Shown: piece by piece, positions 19,882 through 30,171 of the stretch
Position numbering within the stretch: the first letter of the stretch is position 1
Layout: each line of letters opens with the position of its first letter
DNA from: Seminavis robusta
Taxonomy: Eukaryota; Bacillariophyta; Bacillariophyceae; Naviculales; Naviculaceae
NCBI GenBank assembly: GCA_903772945.1
Contig: CAICTM010000284.1
Coordinates: forward strand, 1-64,000
DNA: 64,000 bases
Direction: 5' to 3'
The notes under the pieces: generated by a model
The model's input: only the letters and a program-made list of their open reading frames with translations
Databases searched by the model: none
Told to the model about the DNA's origin: nothing
Made by a program: the position numbers and the translations under genes

Positions 19882-21695
19882 CTGGAAGTGGTTATCCTCC
19901 CAATATTCTTGTTGACAATGGCAATGTTGGTCGAGACATAGCCCCTCAACGAGCTGATGTCCTGGGCCAAGATCTGCTGGGCCTCCTCGATCGCCTGCTG
20001 GGTCCTGTGTTGAAGAGCAAGCAATTGGTTGAGCTGTTCGACATTGATGCCACCAGCACCACCTCCAACCAAAGGCTCAGCGCCAGCTTGGACCTGGGCG
20101 GTGGGAGCCATCTCAGAAATGTGCAATGCATTGGCTACCTTGTAGATTGTCAGAGGAATCTTGGCCACAGGATTGTAGTCGGCCCCAGGATCCTCATCCA
20201 AAGTGGTCCGAAGCTGGGCATACTTGGTCTGGATGCAGTTGCGAATGTCTGCCGGAATCATATGCTCCAAGCCAGGCTCCATCGCGGCCCAAAGCAAAGC
20301 TGGACCAAGCACCATCGGTAGGTTGTTGGATGGGTCGTCAGCGAAGATGTCACACATCTTCGGACAGACATGCTCGCCAATGAACCCATGGTCAACACCG
20401 CTGTCAGCTTTGATCGAGTACTTGACGGCGCTTCCAACAGCAAGAGTTCCCGCAACCTTGGCGTCGGTTGGCAACTGTTCCAATCCAATGTAGACATGCA
20501 CAATATGGCCGTTCTTCTCGCCCTTCCAGCGATTACGAGCCTCATTCTCGGCTTGGGTGATGCCACACTCGGCTGCATAGGTTGGAGGCAGCTTCCGAAG
20601 ACTGTGGGTACCAAGGCTACCCTGCACTTGCTTGGCCAGCTCCACAAACTCAGGATCCTTCCAGGCCTTCTTCAAGACGCATTGGTACCAGGCGTTGACT
20701 CGATCTGGCTCCGTCTCGATGTTGGTCTCGTCGAGCTCTTCGTTGTTCTCCAGAGCCTCAATGGCGGCAAGGAAAGCTTCTTCATCGTCAACACGGTAGT
20801 GACCAAAAAGGAACTGCGGGTCTCCATGTCCCCTCTCAAGCCGAGTCTCGATCCAAATAGCCAAGGCAACCAGAGTGCAGAAATCCGGGTCGGTGGCACC
20901 CAAGATAATCTGGTCAGGACAATCGCGCTCCTCCTGGACGTTCTTGCTCCAGGAGACCTTGGTTTGGAGAGCGATGTTTGGAAACTTGGCGTGGCTTCGG
21001 AAGTCCAATGTCTCCATGTTCGCCAGATCATCAGTTCGACCAATCATGTAGAACTGAACCTTCATCATGGTTGGAGTCTTGATCATGAGGTCAATGTTGG
21101 CACCTCCATCATGCTCCAGGATCCGAATGGTCTTGCGGAATTCTCGCAGCTTGAGATCCCTCTTGGCATTGGAAGGAATACCCTGCTTCCTGACCTCCAT
21201 CTTCTTCACAGCTTTGATCACTCCGTTGACATTCGTGGAGCGAGTTGGGTTCCCAACATTGGGACCAACCGCCCATGGTGAGTGCTTGTTGGGATGGAAG
21301 TAGCTGATGGCCTTCTTGTACTGGTCAAGAGTGGAAGATCTCTTGTAGGTGGGACGATCATTGGGACCAGGATTGGTCTTTCCATAGGCCAGGAAGTTGA
21401 GGAACTGGGCGACATCAGTGGGTGTAATGGCAAGGAACTGCTTCTGAAGAACAAAAAATGAAGAAGAAGAAGAGCGACCATGGTGTGAGCGACAGGTCGT
21501 ACGGAGCGAAATCGTGGAGCGATGAAATGACAGATTTGGCGACAAACATACCTGGGTGAAAGCTTGTTGCCCATTGTAGTGGCAGCGATGCTTCCAAGAA
21601 AAGAACCTGGCGACGAATGGCCGGTAGGTTTGTGGGAGCGACGTGTGCGCCCTCGCCATTGTCCACAACAAAAGAGCGAGTAGCAATAGTTTCAT
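19878..21695 (-). CDS. Tyrosine recombinase of the Crypton-like element
   Basis: Contiguous open frame of 605 codons. A good intron lies at 21551-21444 (donor GTATGT, acceptor GTTCTTCAG), phase 0, joining AFTQ to KQFLAITP, so the spliced product is about 569 residues. The core contains the first arginine context YMIGRTDDLANMETL, the box II motif GTHSLRKLPPTYAAE (HxxR), a following RNRWKGEK and a candidate nucleophile tyrosine in HIVHVYIG. An N-terminal SAM-like segment reads FLNFLAYGKTNPGPNDRP. The C-terminus ends in a coiled-coil-like Gln-rich helix (QLLALQHRTQQAIEEAQQI). It probably cuts and joins circular or linear transposon DNA, as known for the family. Confidence 0.75.
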   Translation of the reverse strand: MKLLLLALLLWTMARAHTSLPQTYRPFVARFFSWKHRCHYNGQQAFTQVCLSPNLSFHRSTISLRTTCRSHHGRSSSSSFFVLQKQFLAITPTDVAQFLNFLAYGKTNPGPNDRPTYKRSSTLDQYKKAISYFHPNKHSPWAVGPNVGNPTRSTNVNGVIKAVKKMEVRKQGIPSNAKRDLKLREFRKTIRILEHDGGANIDLMIKTPTMMKVQFYMIGRTDDLANMETLDFRSHAKFPNIALQTKVSWSKNVQEERDCPDQIILGATDPDFCTLVALAIWIETRLERGHGDPQFLFGHYRVDDEEAFLAAIEALENNEELDETNIETEPDRVNAWYQCVLKKAWKDPEFVELAKQVQGSLGTHSLRKLPPTYAAECGITQAENEARNRWKGEKNGHIVHVYIGLEQLPTDAKVAGTLAVGSAVKYSIKADSGVDHGFIGEHVCPKMCDIFADDPSNNLPMVLGPALLWAAMEPGLEHMIPADIRNCIQTKYAQLRTTLDEDPGADYNPVAKIPLTIYKVANALHISEMAPTAQVQAGAEPLVGGGAGGINVEQLNQLLALQHRTQQAIEEAQQILAQDISSLRGYVSTNIAIVNKNIGRITTSS

Positions 21696-21747
21696 CGAGT
21701 AACAAAATAGCGATAGCTTTGTTGTTTGCCTTCAAAAGTGCCTCCAT

Positions 21748-22630
21748 CGAAATTTATGGAGGAATCTGAAGAGGAGATCCAATCGAACTTGCCGTTGGAT
21801 GCAGTCATACCCATGATACCCATGATACAGGCGTTGCGTCTGAGAGGATTTCATTGCGGTTTACCCTCTGTCAGTACAAAGACAGAGGTTCCGGGTGTTA
21901 AGTCTTCGAGTTTCGCAGAACCTTTGTGTGTGACTAGGTTGTATTTCATGCGTGGTTCCACGGTGGTGTAAAGTGAAAGATCTGAACCACGCGGGTCGTC
22001 GTGGCACATTGAAATGGAGACACAACGCTGGGAAAGTCCCTAGCTAGCGGAGAGTTTGCAATTGAAGGACGTTGGACTCCCGGAAATCCCTCCGTATGTC
22101 CCATTCCATGACGTCCGTAGAGTTGATTATTTGTTTAATGAATACACCATGTGAAAAAAGCCTAGGCGTTACGATTAGTCCATGCTAGTTAACACAATTT
22201 CACGACGAGCTAAGAGAAAGAGGCAGAAGCGTGGTGACAATAAACATCATTTACTGACAATGACGAAGAATTTTATAATTGCTAATGGCGATGGGTATCG
22301 AGACGATGTGGAAATATCTTCAGGAGTACTATGGGATCCCAGTCGCGTTGAGAGAGCAGGGGACTAGAAAGATTATTTGTCCCTACTGTGGAGAGGAACA
22401 TAATCACGAACCTGGACCTGGGCATTATATCGCCGTGTACAAAGGAAAAGAGATACACTGTGGGGATTGTGATCGGAGATGGGACTTATGTTCCTAATTA
22501 TGGATACCGGATCGTGGAGTACAAGGAGAAGGATGGTGTGAACGAGTTGATTGGCTAAGAGGAGCACTAGCTAGAGGACTTAATAGTATATTTTAGGATT
22601 GGTTGAGTTGCGATCCATTTACTGAGCTAT
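21748..22630. other. Region of short coding-like frames, possibly virus-derived
   Basis: No intact gene. On the minus strand a short frame (about 21855-22040) reads CHDDPRGSDLSLYTTVEPR and KLEDLTPGTSVFVLTEGK. On the plus strand, 22050-22140 reads PEIPPYVPFHDVRRVDYLF. On the plus strand, 22285-22497 reads IICPYCGEEHNHEPGPGHY plus IHCGDCD, a zinc-ribbon-like Cys/His cluster. These look like protein rather than chance, but I assign none to a family. Because the Rep fossil follows directly, they may be companion genes of the same old virus integration. Broken. Confidence 0.35.
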
Positions 22631-23218
22631 TTAGGTTTTTTGTCTGGTCTTAAAGTTTGCTTCCTTGGTCGTCGCGTTCTTTGGATGTATCAGGGGAATG
22701 ACACATTCGGTTATCACCGGCTGGGGGCATTCTTGGTTAGGTTGAGAGTTTTTTATGTATTTATCCATAGGTTGACCTGAGACGTATTCTTTAAGTGCTC
22801 GGCTGATGGATCTTTCCATGATGCTGGCAATGCATCTATCTGCTGCATTCGTCCTTGTTGCTTGAGATGTCTTAGTATGTGAGGTCTCAATTGTGTCTTC
22901 AAAAGTTCCTAGGGTTTGATCAACTTTTTGTGTCAAGGTGAGCGGGTCAGGATGCTTGGAACGATCACGAGTTAGATGGATTTTTTTGAAGCGGCGGTTG
23001 AGTGCGTCCCAGACTTCTTCATCTTCCGGCCAGAGATCTTCAATGGTGTAGCCTATTAGGAGGTGACAATAATAGTGTCATGTGCGAGCTGAACTGTAGA
23101 GCCTTTGATTTCAGCTGTGCATGCATACTTATCAGCCTAGACCTTCAGCTTTTGGGATAGCATTGTCCCTGTCCTATCGAAATCATCGAAGAGGATTACT
23201 TTCTAACGGTTATACCCT
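22631..23218 (-). pseudogene. Fossil Rep (SF3 helicase part) of a CRESS-DNA virus type
   Basis: The minus strand shows the ordered landmarks of a Rep superfamily 3 helicase: a Walker B block (VILFDDFDRTG), the B' region (DKYACTAEIKGSTVQ), motif C context (HDTIIVTS) and the arginine-finger block (DEEVWDALNRRFKKIHL), followed by a charged tail to 22631. This combination is specific for Rep proteins of circular ssDNA viruses and related plasmids. Bacilladnaviruses infect diatoms, but the exact family cannot be set by eye. The HUH endonuclease part and Walker A are not recognised upstream. The copy is broken, with about three breaks, so it is not recent. Confidence 0.75.
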
Positions 23219-24827
23219 ATGAATTACAGGGCAAGAGCTCTAGATTCGCAGTAGCAGTGCTAAGGCAGCTTGCTGGCTTATTGCCTGGAAAGATGGATAT
23301 CCACCCATCTTCGTCCATAGTTGAGAATAATGAAATAGTAAAGTACCTGAAGACCCAGATAGCATACCATAGCCTTGCAGTAGAGAACAATCCTGTGTGG
23401 TCCATGCTAGGGTAAATAGCAGCGATTCAACCATTCTGACTGCAGTGGTTGAATAGCATTGGCAGCCAGCTCTGAGGAGCTGGCCTTCTTGACAGCCCAG
23501 TGAAGGGAGAACCTCACCAACCAGGGATCTCCCAACCTGGCGCTGACCAAGTCCTTGACTGAGAGCCATCCTCCTGCTGAGGAAGGCCAGTTGAGCTCCA
23601 TTACTGTCTAACTACCAGCTGAGATCTGAAGAAGAGATCTAGAGACCTTTCAGTTGCCCATCCACCAATCCTACAAGGCCAACACCATCCTCATTGTCTT
23701 GAAAAGGAGGCTACAAATCCACCATCTTGCTTGACAACAACCTCTTGCTGATACGTAGCGAGCTTGATAGCTACACAAAGGCACTGAGCCATTCCACTTG
23801 AAGCAACTTACCACTCAACACTCAACCGCTCGGAGTATCGGAGTACAAGGCGATTTATTGCTTACCTAACGTGACTTATTGGTCTTCGCACCGATCTTGC
23901 CATTCGACCATACCTTTTACGTCACGAGGAAATTGTGAGGAAACCGGTTTACAAGGCTTATCTCTTCTGATACGGGCTTATTACTTCGAGTCCATTCAGC
24001 GATTTACAGGAAACGTTCGTGGAACAAGTGGATCTATTGGATCCGTGGGTCATATCATTTTTGAGTCCCCGTGCAGGATTGAACGATTTACGCGAGCGCC
24101 CTGGAAGTTCTTCGCGGAAAACGGTCAGCCAATCAGATCGTCCGTGCAGTTATCGAAGGTCACCTGAATGTTTCGGTACTTATCGCTCGTACACTGAGTC
24201 AGTTCACAGAACGTACGAGAAGCTCCGTTTTGATCCTGGATTTCTTGTACCGATCACGAATTCCCGAAGCCTTATACGGAAAGTAGGCTTAGCCTTCGTA
24301 AACCGGTTGCGCCCTCACATTTTACGTGATTTACAGGATTCACCGTCGAGTCATTGAAATTCCCGTGAAATAAATCGCGATTTTGCCACCGTACGGAGCG
24401 CTGGAAGAGCTACTCGAAGAGCCACGAGACAATGAAGAGACTGATTCGAAAGGTTGAAACCACCATGGCTGAATCCTCAATCCCTTGTTTGGTTAGTGTG
24501 TATCTCACCTTCAGTTCTGGAAGCTTGTGTGTGAAGATTCAGTGCTCTAAGTTTACTGGCTACCACAGCGGCAAACCACACAAACCAAGCCACTTCCCAG
24601 CACCACGGCGATACAGCAAGCTACTCCCAGTGCTTGTACCTGGTCCACCTCACTCAAGTGCATATAACTTGAATTTCCCAGGCCCCTAACAAGGTCCCAG
24701 GAAGTCATCTTTGTGGTTTCCAGATTACAGTTGAGCCAAGCTTTATTGTACTGCCACAAGAGCCCAAATCCAGTGTTTCCACACCAGTACATCTACACCT
24801 TCCTGTGGCAGACAACAAGAGGCAACA
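23219..24827. other. Unassigned spacer in repeat island 1
   Basis: No frame on either strand has recognisable motifs. If more of the Rep fossil exists it would be expected in the first few hundred bases, but I cannot see the endonuclease motifs. Confidence 0.4.
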
Positions 24828-25460
24828 ATGTCATCCAACATCAGGAGAAGACTGGCTGAGGCCCTCTTTGCCTCAAACAACCAGAGCAAGGTTGCCACTG
24901 TCCACCAGCAGGAGGCTTTGGCAACTAGCCAGAACAGGCATGAAGCAGCTGCTTCCAGCATAGCCAGGCAGCACGATTGGGAGAACAACCAGCTGCCCAA
25001 TGCCACTCCCTTGGTTGCCTCTACGATGCCAACAGTTGCCCTAGCTGGTACTCCCAATGCATCACTAGGTGCTGGGGAGAGTGTAGAGCTGGCTACCGCA
25101 GACTCTAGGTGTCACCCAGTTTCCACATTGGCTCATGGGGAGTTGTCAAACGACAGGCAACACGCCCCATCAAGTACTGTACCAACGAACCGTGATTGCC
25201 GCAGGACGATCCCATCAACCCAGGGAGTCCTGCATGTAATAGATACAACGGTCGTCCCGTCCAAGAAGGACCGCACATCCTTTGGAGGACGAACGACAAC
25301 CAAACCCAGTTGGAAGCCCCACGGTTTGCCTATCCAGGCAACAACCGCAGCAACCAACATGGTTCTAGCAGAACCACCCCTCTTCGGTACTCCCAGTGCT
25401 ACCAGGACCGTCCGACGGTTATCACTCAGGATTTATTATAAAAAAACTTTCCACGACTGA
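24828..25460 (+). CDS. Hypothetical Ala/Ser/Thr-rich protein
   Basis: 210 codons. The N-terminus is helical and charged (MSSNIRRRLAEALFASNNQ); the rest is low-complexity and rich in Thr, Ala, Ser and Pro, with no domain recognised. Its 3' end runs through the left arm of the 16-bp inverted repeat at 25405-25420 and stops just before the minisatellite. It lies in a repeat island with no supporting neighbour, so it may be a chance or transposon frame. Confidence 0.25.
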   Translation: MSSNIRRRLAEALFASNNQSKVATVHQQEALATSQNRHEAAASSIARQHDWENNQLPNATPLVASTMPTVALAGTPNASLGAGESVELATADSRCHPVSTLAHGELSNDRQHAPSSTVPTNRDCRRTIPSTQGVLHVIDTTVVPSKKDRTSFGGRTTTKPSWKPHGLPIQATTAATNMVLAEPPLFGTPSATRTVRRLSLRIYYKKTFHD

Positions 25461-25779
25461 AGACCGTTTGAAACATGCCCTTAAACATGCCCTTGAATCT
25501 TCAACATGCCCTTAAACATGCCCTTAAATAAACCTGCCCTTAAAACATACCCTTAATGCCTCGAAACATGCCCTTAAGCCTTCATTAAAACACCATAGAA
25601 CATGCCCCTATCACGAATGAACATGCCCTTAAATAAACATGCCCTTAAAACATGCCCTTAAATCGTCAACATGCCCTTAAACATGCCCTTAAATAAACAT
25701 GCCCTTAACATGCCCTTTTAAAAAATGATATCCAGTCGTGGCAGCTTTTATTGCCTGAGCGAAAACCGTCGGACGGTCC
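25405..25779. repeat. ACATGCCCTTAA minisatellite inside a 16-bp inverted repeat
   Basis: About 15-17 degenerate copies of ACATGCCCTTAA, often as AACATGCCCTTAAATAA, fill 25472-25722. The arms are exact inverses: GGACCGTCCGACGGTT at 25405-25420 and AACCGTCGGACGGTCC at 25764-25779. Confidence 0.8.
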
Positions 25780-26099
25780 AGACTGGTTCTGAGTACTGTG
25801 AATGATTCACATTTCAGTGAATGACGACAAGAAGAGAAGGTTGCAGTCCCACCGTCCTGAGGCCTCGCAACACAAGCATTGACGAAGAAGGATACCGTGC
25901 AAGAATGCGACAAAGTAATCAAGCTGATTCCACATCAGTCGATTCAGTTGCTTTGGTTCAAGACGACAAGCTGGTCATGCCGATTGGTATGACCACTCCT
26001 GGGAAGACTTCAAGCACATCCGTTCGAAGTCAATCGTCCCGTTCCAGAGGCAACGATTTGATCCCAAGGATGCCGATCCTATGGGGAGTCTTAGTGTAG
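25780..26099. other. Spacer before LTR copy 2
   Basis: A 92-codon plus frame (25821-26099) ends at the LTR edge. It is Ser/Arg-rich and unassigned. Confidence 0.3.
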
Positions 26100-26527
26100 T
26101 GCAATACACGGCTCTTAGCCTTATTCGCGACTCGATCCTAGATAGGGTTTGAGTTCGACTCATGACTGAGTCTCTCGTGAATAGTCATTTGAGACAGGGT
26201 TCTCAATGACCGCGCTAGTCATACTAGGTTGATGATGAAACATCGCTCTAGATATTTAGCCAGCGTGGAGTACTTCCACGCTACTAGATCCAGGCTAGAC
26301 ACACCTTCCACGCGTTCCGTTTTGGGATCGTGGAGAGGCGTAGAATTACTACCGCAACCTACTCTATCACACTTTATAGTCTCCCGCGGGAAGCCAGATC
26401 TACGATCCCTTGATGATGATCTCTCTCGTTGATTAGTTTTCATAGCTTTCTAATCTCTCTCATAACTTTCATTCTCTCAAACTCGAAACACTCGAAAGAT
26501 CTTTACACTAGCTTTTAGCGTAGTGCA
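26100..26527 (+). repeat. LTR (5', subtype II) of copy 2
   Basis: Read on the minus strand it carries GGATCGTAGATCTGGCTTCC and GTGTGATAGAGTAGGTTGCG, as in the LTRs at 57210 and 57425, rather than the subtype I middle section. Confidence 0.8.
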
Positions 26528-28838
26528 TTTTGTTAACAAAAACAATAGCTTTCAGCTACCCTCAACCTATTCCTTCACCATGAAGATGGCTCAAGGAAAG
26601 CATGCGTTCCGCAACTTCGAGAAACAGTTGCGTGACAAACCCATTCTTCCTCTCGTCGACAATGACGAAGAAAACGAGATCGACGATACTCGTGCAACCC
26701 CTTGCAAACTTCGCAACCATGTTGCCAAGCGCAAATCAGAAAACTCTGACAATGAGGACAACTCCTCTATCGATTTCAATCACTTGGATGGAGAAATCTC
26801 TATCTGAGGATTAGGCCAGGATGATGACTCAACGGAACCATGTTCCGATTTCTCATACCAAAGTATGAAGATATCTCACTAACTAGTAAACAAGAATTGT
26901 TTGCAACTAGAACACTACGGCAAATTAGATGATTGCCTAGAAGCTGCTCAACTAGACTCTGATGTGTCTTTAGCATCGTTAACCTGTCCGTGGCAACCAC
27001 CTCGTAAACGTCGCAAGACAAGAGACCTCAAACATCGTCTATGTAGATTAACAGACGAGAAAAAGGGAAACCAAAACCCGTAACACTCCGTTGCTTACTG
27101 GATACAGAAGCATCCGAACCTTGATTCCAATCATGCTAAGAATTAGCAGAAGGATCGGGGCGTCCAAACGATTGGACTACCCCTGCAAGAATTAAACCCC
27201 AGACGAAGTGAAGGGCATATGATTCCTGATTCACAAGATAGAATTATCGAGTGGGATTTCACGTACCAAGAGCTTGGGGCGTATACATGATCAAGGTCGA
27301 GACATTCTCTCTCGATCTAAGAATCATTTCAAGATGGCGTCATCCTGAGCGACTGTAAGAATTCTTCATAACATGAGAAGTGAACTCTTGATCGAAATAG
27401 AACAAGCCTGACTTAAGCAGTTGCCAAGTCAAACCAGTAAATAAAGGAAGAGAGGAACGCTTCATCCTTATAACCAAGTACTCCGACCATCGAGGTACTT
27501 TTGAAAGGCAGATGGACGACTACGAAGTAAACTTCCTCCCTGAGCTAAACCCTATCACGCAGGCTTACCCTATCCACGTGTCCATACAACACCTTAAGAA
27601 GGAGGTGAACGTCTCGCGAGCAGGAGCATAAAAGAGGTAACCGTTCCGAGTGGACGCACCAACATTTATCATTCCAAAAAGAGGATCTACACTCATCTCT
27701 GACCGTGAACTGAACAAAAGGATAGCGAACCTTTCCATCCAAAACAAGACATGCTACTTGACGATCTAGACTGAAGATTACACGAGAACTACTCGACGAT
27801 CACTCCAACGAAGTACCGAATTGGCCTATGCAATAGTCCCGACTCTTCAAGAGGAAGATGGGAACACTCAGCACGACTTGGAAATGTCGTGAATACATTG
27901 ATGATCACCATCCTAACTAACGGCGATCTAGTAGATCACGTTGAATAGTTAGATGAAGTTCCCTAAGGCTTCGAGAACCGGACTTAAGATCGTTGCCACA
28001 AGTCCTTCGCAAGAGGAGAGACTTGATATTGGGCTATGGATTACTTGAGATGGAATCCAACCCAGAATAACGCTCCTCTTACAACAGGAAGAAACTTGGT
28101 AGATCATTGGACTAGTGAACTACTATACGAGACATGTGGATCAGACGATCAATGTACTACAACGTCGGGATCCCAAGAAAAGGAATCCCTGTCCATTTCA
28201 TTGCTTGACAATGATTGATCCCGTAACGATGGTTCGAGATTGCAGATCTGCTCCAATGCAGAGACGAAGTAGCCATCGTTCTAGAACAGACGTGCTCACC
28301 CAGTATCCATGGCCTGTGAGGTTACATGGATAGGAACGTGAGTTCCGCGCAGAAGTCGAAAAGACTCTCCGGATGAATATGGACTTCGTCGCAAGTTCAT
28401 ACCACACGTGTTCAATCGTGTGACGCGATTCACAACGTCCGTTCGAAGAACTGGAAACACATCAAAGAAGTCGCCAACGTCATCCAGAAACACACTAATA
28501 AGGAAAACGCGACGCATATCCCTCATCAATACAAGTCAACGATACTGTGAGTTCACAGTATCAGCCCGCAAGTAGGTCAGCCAAGTACAAGTCCTTACAA
28601 TATAGACGAGTCAATAACAAGGCACTGTACGGCTCCGACATGCTACCCAATGGCGGCACAGTCTACCAGACTTGGAACATAAGGTATTTACACCCATACA
28701 AGGCCTATCCCCTTGTAGGATTCATCGTGCGACGCACATTCTACATCCAATCTCCGGAGGAGTGCCCCGCACTTTAATTCATATGTTCTCCTTGTCCGAC
28801 TGATGTCGTGCCTTCCGTGACCCTTGTCAGGGGGCGAA

Positions 28839-29260
28839 TGCAATACACGGCTCTTAGCCTTATTCGTGACTCGATCCTAGATAGGGTTTGAGTTCGACTC
28901 ATGACGTAGTCCTTCGCGAATAGTCATTGAGACATGGTTCTCATGACTGCTAGTCATACTAGGTTGTCGATGAAACATCGCTCTAGATATTTAGCCGGCG
29001 TGGAAAGCTTCCACGCTACTAGACAGCTACTAGCTGAAGTTTCCACGTGTTCCGGAAATGGACCGTGGAGTACGTAGAGTTATTGCCATAACCTACGATA
29101 TCACACTTCGAGGCCTCCCACGGGAGACCAACTTCAATGAGCTTCACAACGATCTCTCTCATGGATTAGTTTTCGTAGCTTTCTAATCTCTCTCATAACT
29201 TTCATTCTCTCAAACTCAAAACACTCGAAAGATCTTTACACTAGCTTTTAGCGTAGTGCA
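28839..29260 (+). repeat. LTR (3', subtype I) of copy 2
   Basis: Matches the subtype I LTRs of copy 1 and the right LTR of copy 3. Confidence 0.85.
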
Positions 29261-29262
29261 AG

Positions 29263-30171
29263 AATGCCAACCAAACCCTCGATGAAATCTACCCACTACA
29301 CATCGAGGCGCTGGAGAAAGCTGGACTGGTTCCAGACAAGATACCAACACTACAAGAAGAAATACAACGATACTCCCAGCGACAAGAGGGCAAAGCAAAC
29401 GAACCAGATAGAGATGCCAAGCAACGAAAGAGGAACCGGAACCGATCATTATTCTTCTGTATAGGACACTCCAACGCCTGGACGACCCCAATACACAAGG
29501 TAATCAACGACCTCAAGAAGAGCCATGGCCTCGAATGGATTAGAACGTCTATGTCCTACCATCGATTCACCAACCTGCGAGAGATGTTCATGGGCGACCT
29601 ATCGAGGAAGCTCACCAAAGACATCATCTCCACCGAGTTCCAAAATGAAACTTGCAACTGCAAGCCGGGAAACAAGAAAGACGGCCAATGCCGATTTGAC
29701 GACCGCTGCAGAAATAAACTGGTCATATACTGCATTAAATGCATTAACTCGGGCAAAGAATACGTTGGGGCAACCCAACGAAATGTCAAAGAACGAATAT
29801 ACCAACACTTCACCGACGTCATGCGTCTCCTCTACGGAAAACGCAAGTCAGATTCATACGCAAGACACTTCGCCAACGAATTCCAAAACTTCGCATCTCC
29901 TTTACCATTCCGACTCAACGGCGATATTCAAAGGAACAGCATCGAAATTAGCATCCTATGGCAAGGCAACCCCATCAGCACTGTCAAGACCTTCGGGACA
30001 CGACACTGCAGCCTATGCAACAGGGAGCGACTCGAGATACTGAAACGATCCAGAGAATCGCCAGAAAACCTGATCAACTCCTGCAACGAAATATACGGAG
30101 CATGCCGACATAAACCTCGATTTCATAAGTACCACAATAGCCCAAGCACTGATGATTCCCAAGGGGGATGA
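29263..30171 (+). mobile_element. Penelope-like retroelement C-terminus with GIY-YIG endonuclease, 5'-truncated
   Basis: One open frame of 302 codons starts immediately at the edge of LTR copy 2 without an ATG and runs to a stop at 30171. It ends a retroelement ORF2: FFCIGHSNAWTTPIHKVIND, RFTNLREMFMGDLSRKLT, a CNC...C cluster, then the GIY-YIG region LVIYCIKCINSGKEYVGATQ with RNVKERIYQHFTDV, and a terminal block (HCSLCNRERLEILK, then NEIYGACRHKPRF). GIY-YIG plus the C/H terminal block points to Penelope-like elements. The reverse transcriptase is missing on the 5' side. Confidence 0.65.

Larger units (their letters stand above)
19264..21747 (-). mobile_element. Crypton-like tyrosine-recombinase DNA transposon
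   Basis: A minus-strand unit with a tyrosine-recombinase gene (19878-21695) followed by a GCR1_C-like DNA-binding region (19384-19881). That domain order is characteristic of Crypton elements. No reverse transcriptase lies nearby, which argues against DIRS-type retroelements. Termini are uncertain, because Cryptons lack terminal inverted repeats. The right limit given is the first upstream in-frame ATG region; the left limit is the edge of LTR copy 1, which may have landed in the element's 3' flank. Confidence 0.7.
26100..29260 (+). mobile_element. Ty3/Gypsy-type LTR retrotransposon fossil, copy 2 (internally shortened)
   Basis: LTRs lie at 26100-26527 and 28839-29260; coding sense is plus. 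The interior is only about 2.3 kb. It has a short gag start (26523-26807, from MKMAQGKHAFRNFEKQLRDK), degraded pol, and an integrase C-terminal trace (GGTVYQTWNIRYLHPYKA) near 28650. A purine-rich GGGGGCGAA precedes the right LTR. The two LTRs belong to different subtypes and I find no target-site duplication, so the unit is probably recombinant. Clearly broken, with many breaks and large internal loss. Confidence 0.8.

Noticed and set aside
19878-21695. Recombinase considered as a DIRS/Ngaro retroelement part
   Set aside because: No reverse transcriptase or split direct repeats nearby, while a GCR1_C region, typical of Cryptons, follows.
23240-23601. Minus frames upstream of the Rep fossil considered as its endonuclease or Walker A part
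   Set aside because: No HUH, YxxK or GxxGxGKT/S motif can be seen in any frame.
25472-25722. Regular short repeats considered as a CRISPR array
   Set aside because: Units are contiguous and degenerate without unique spacers, and the genome is nuclear eukaryotic; it is a minisatellite.
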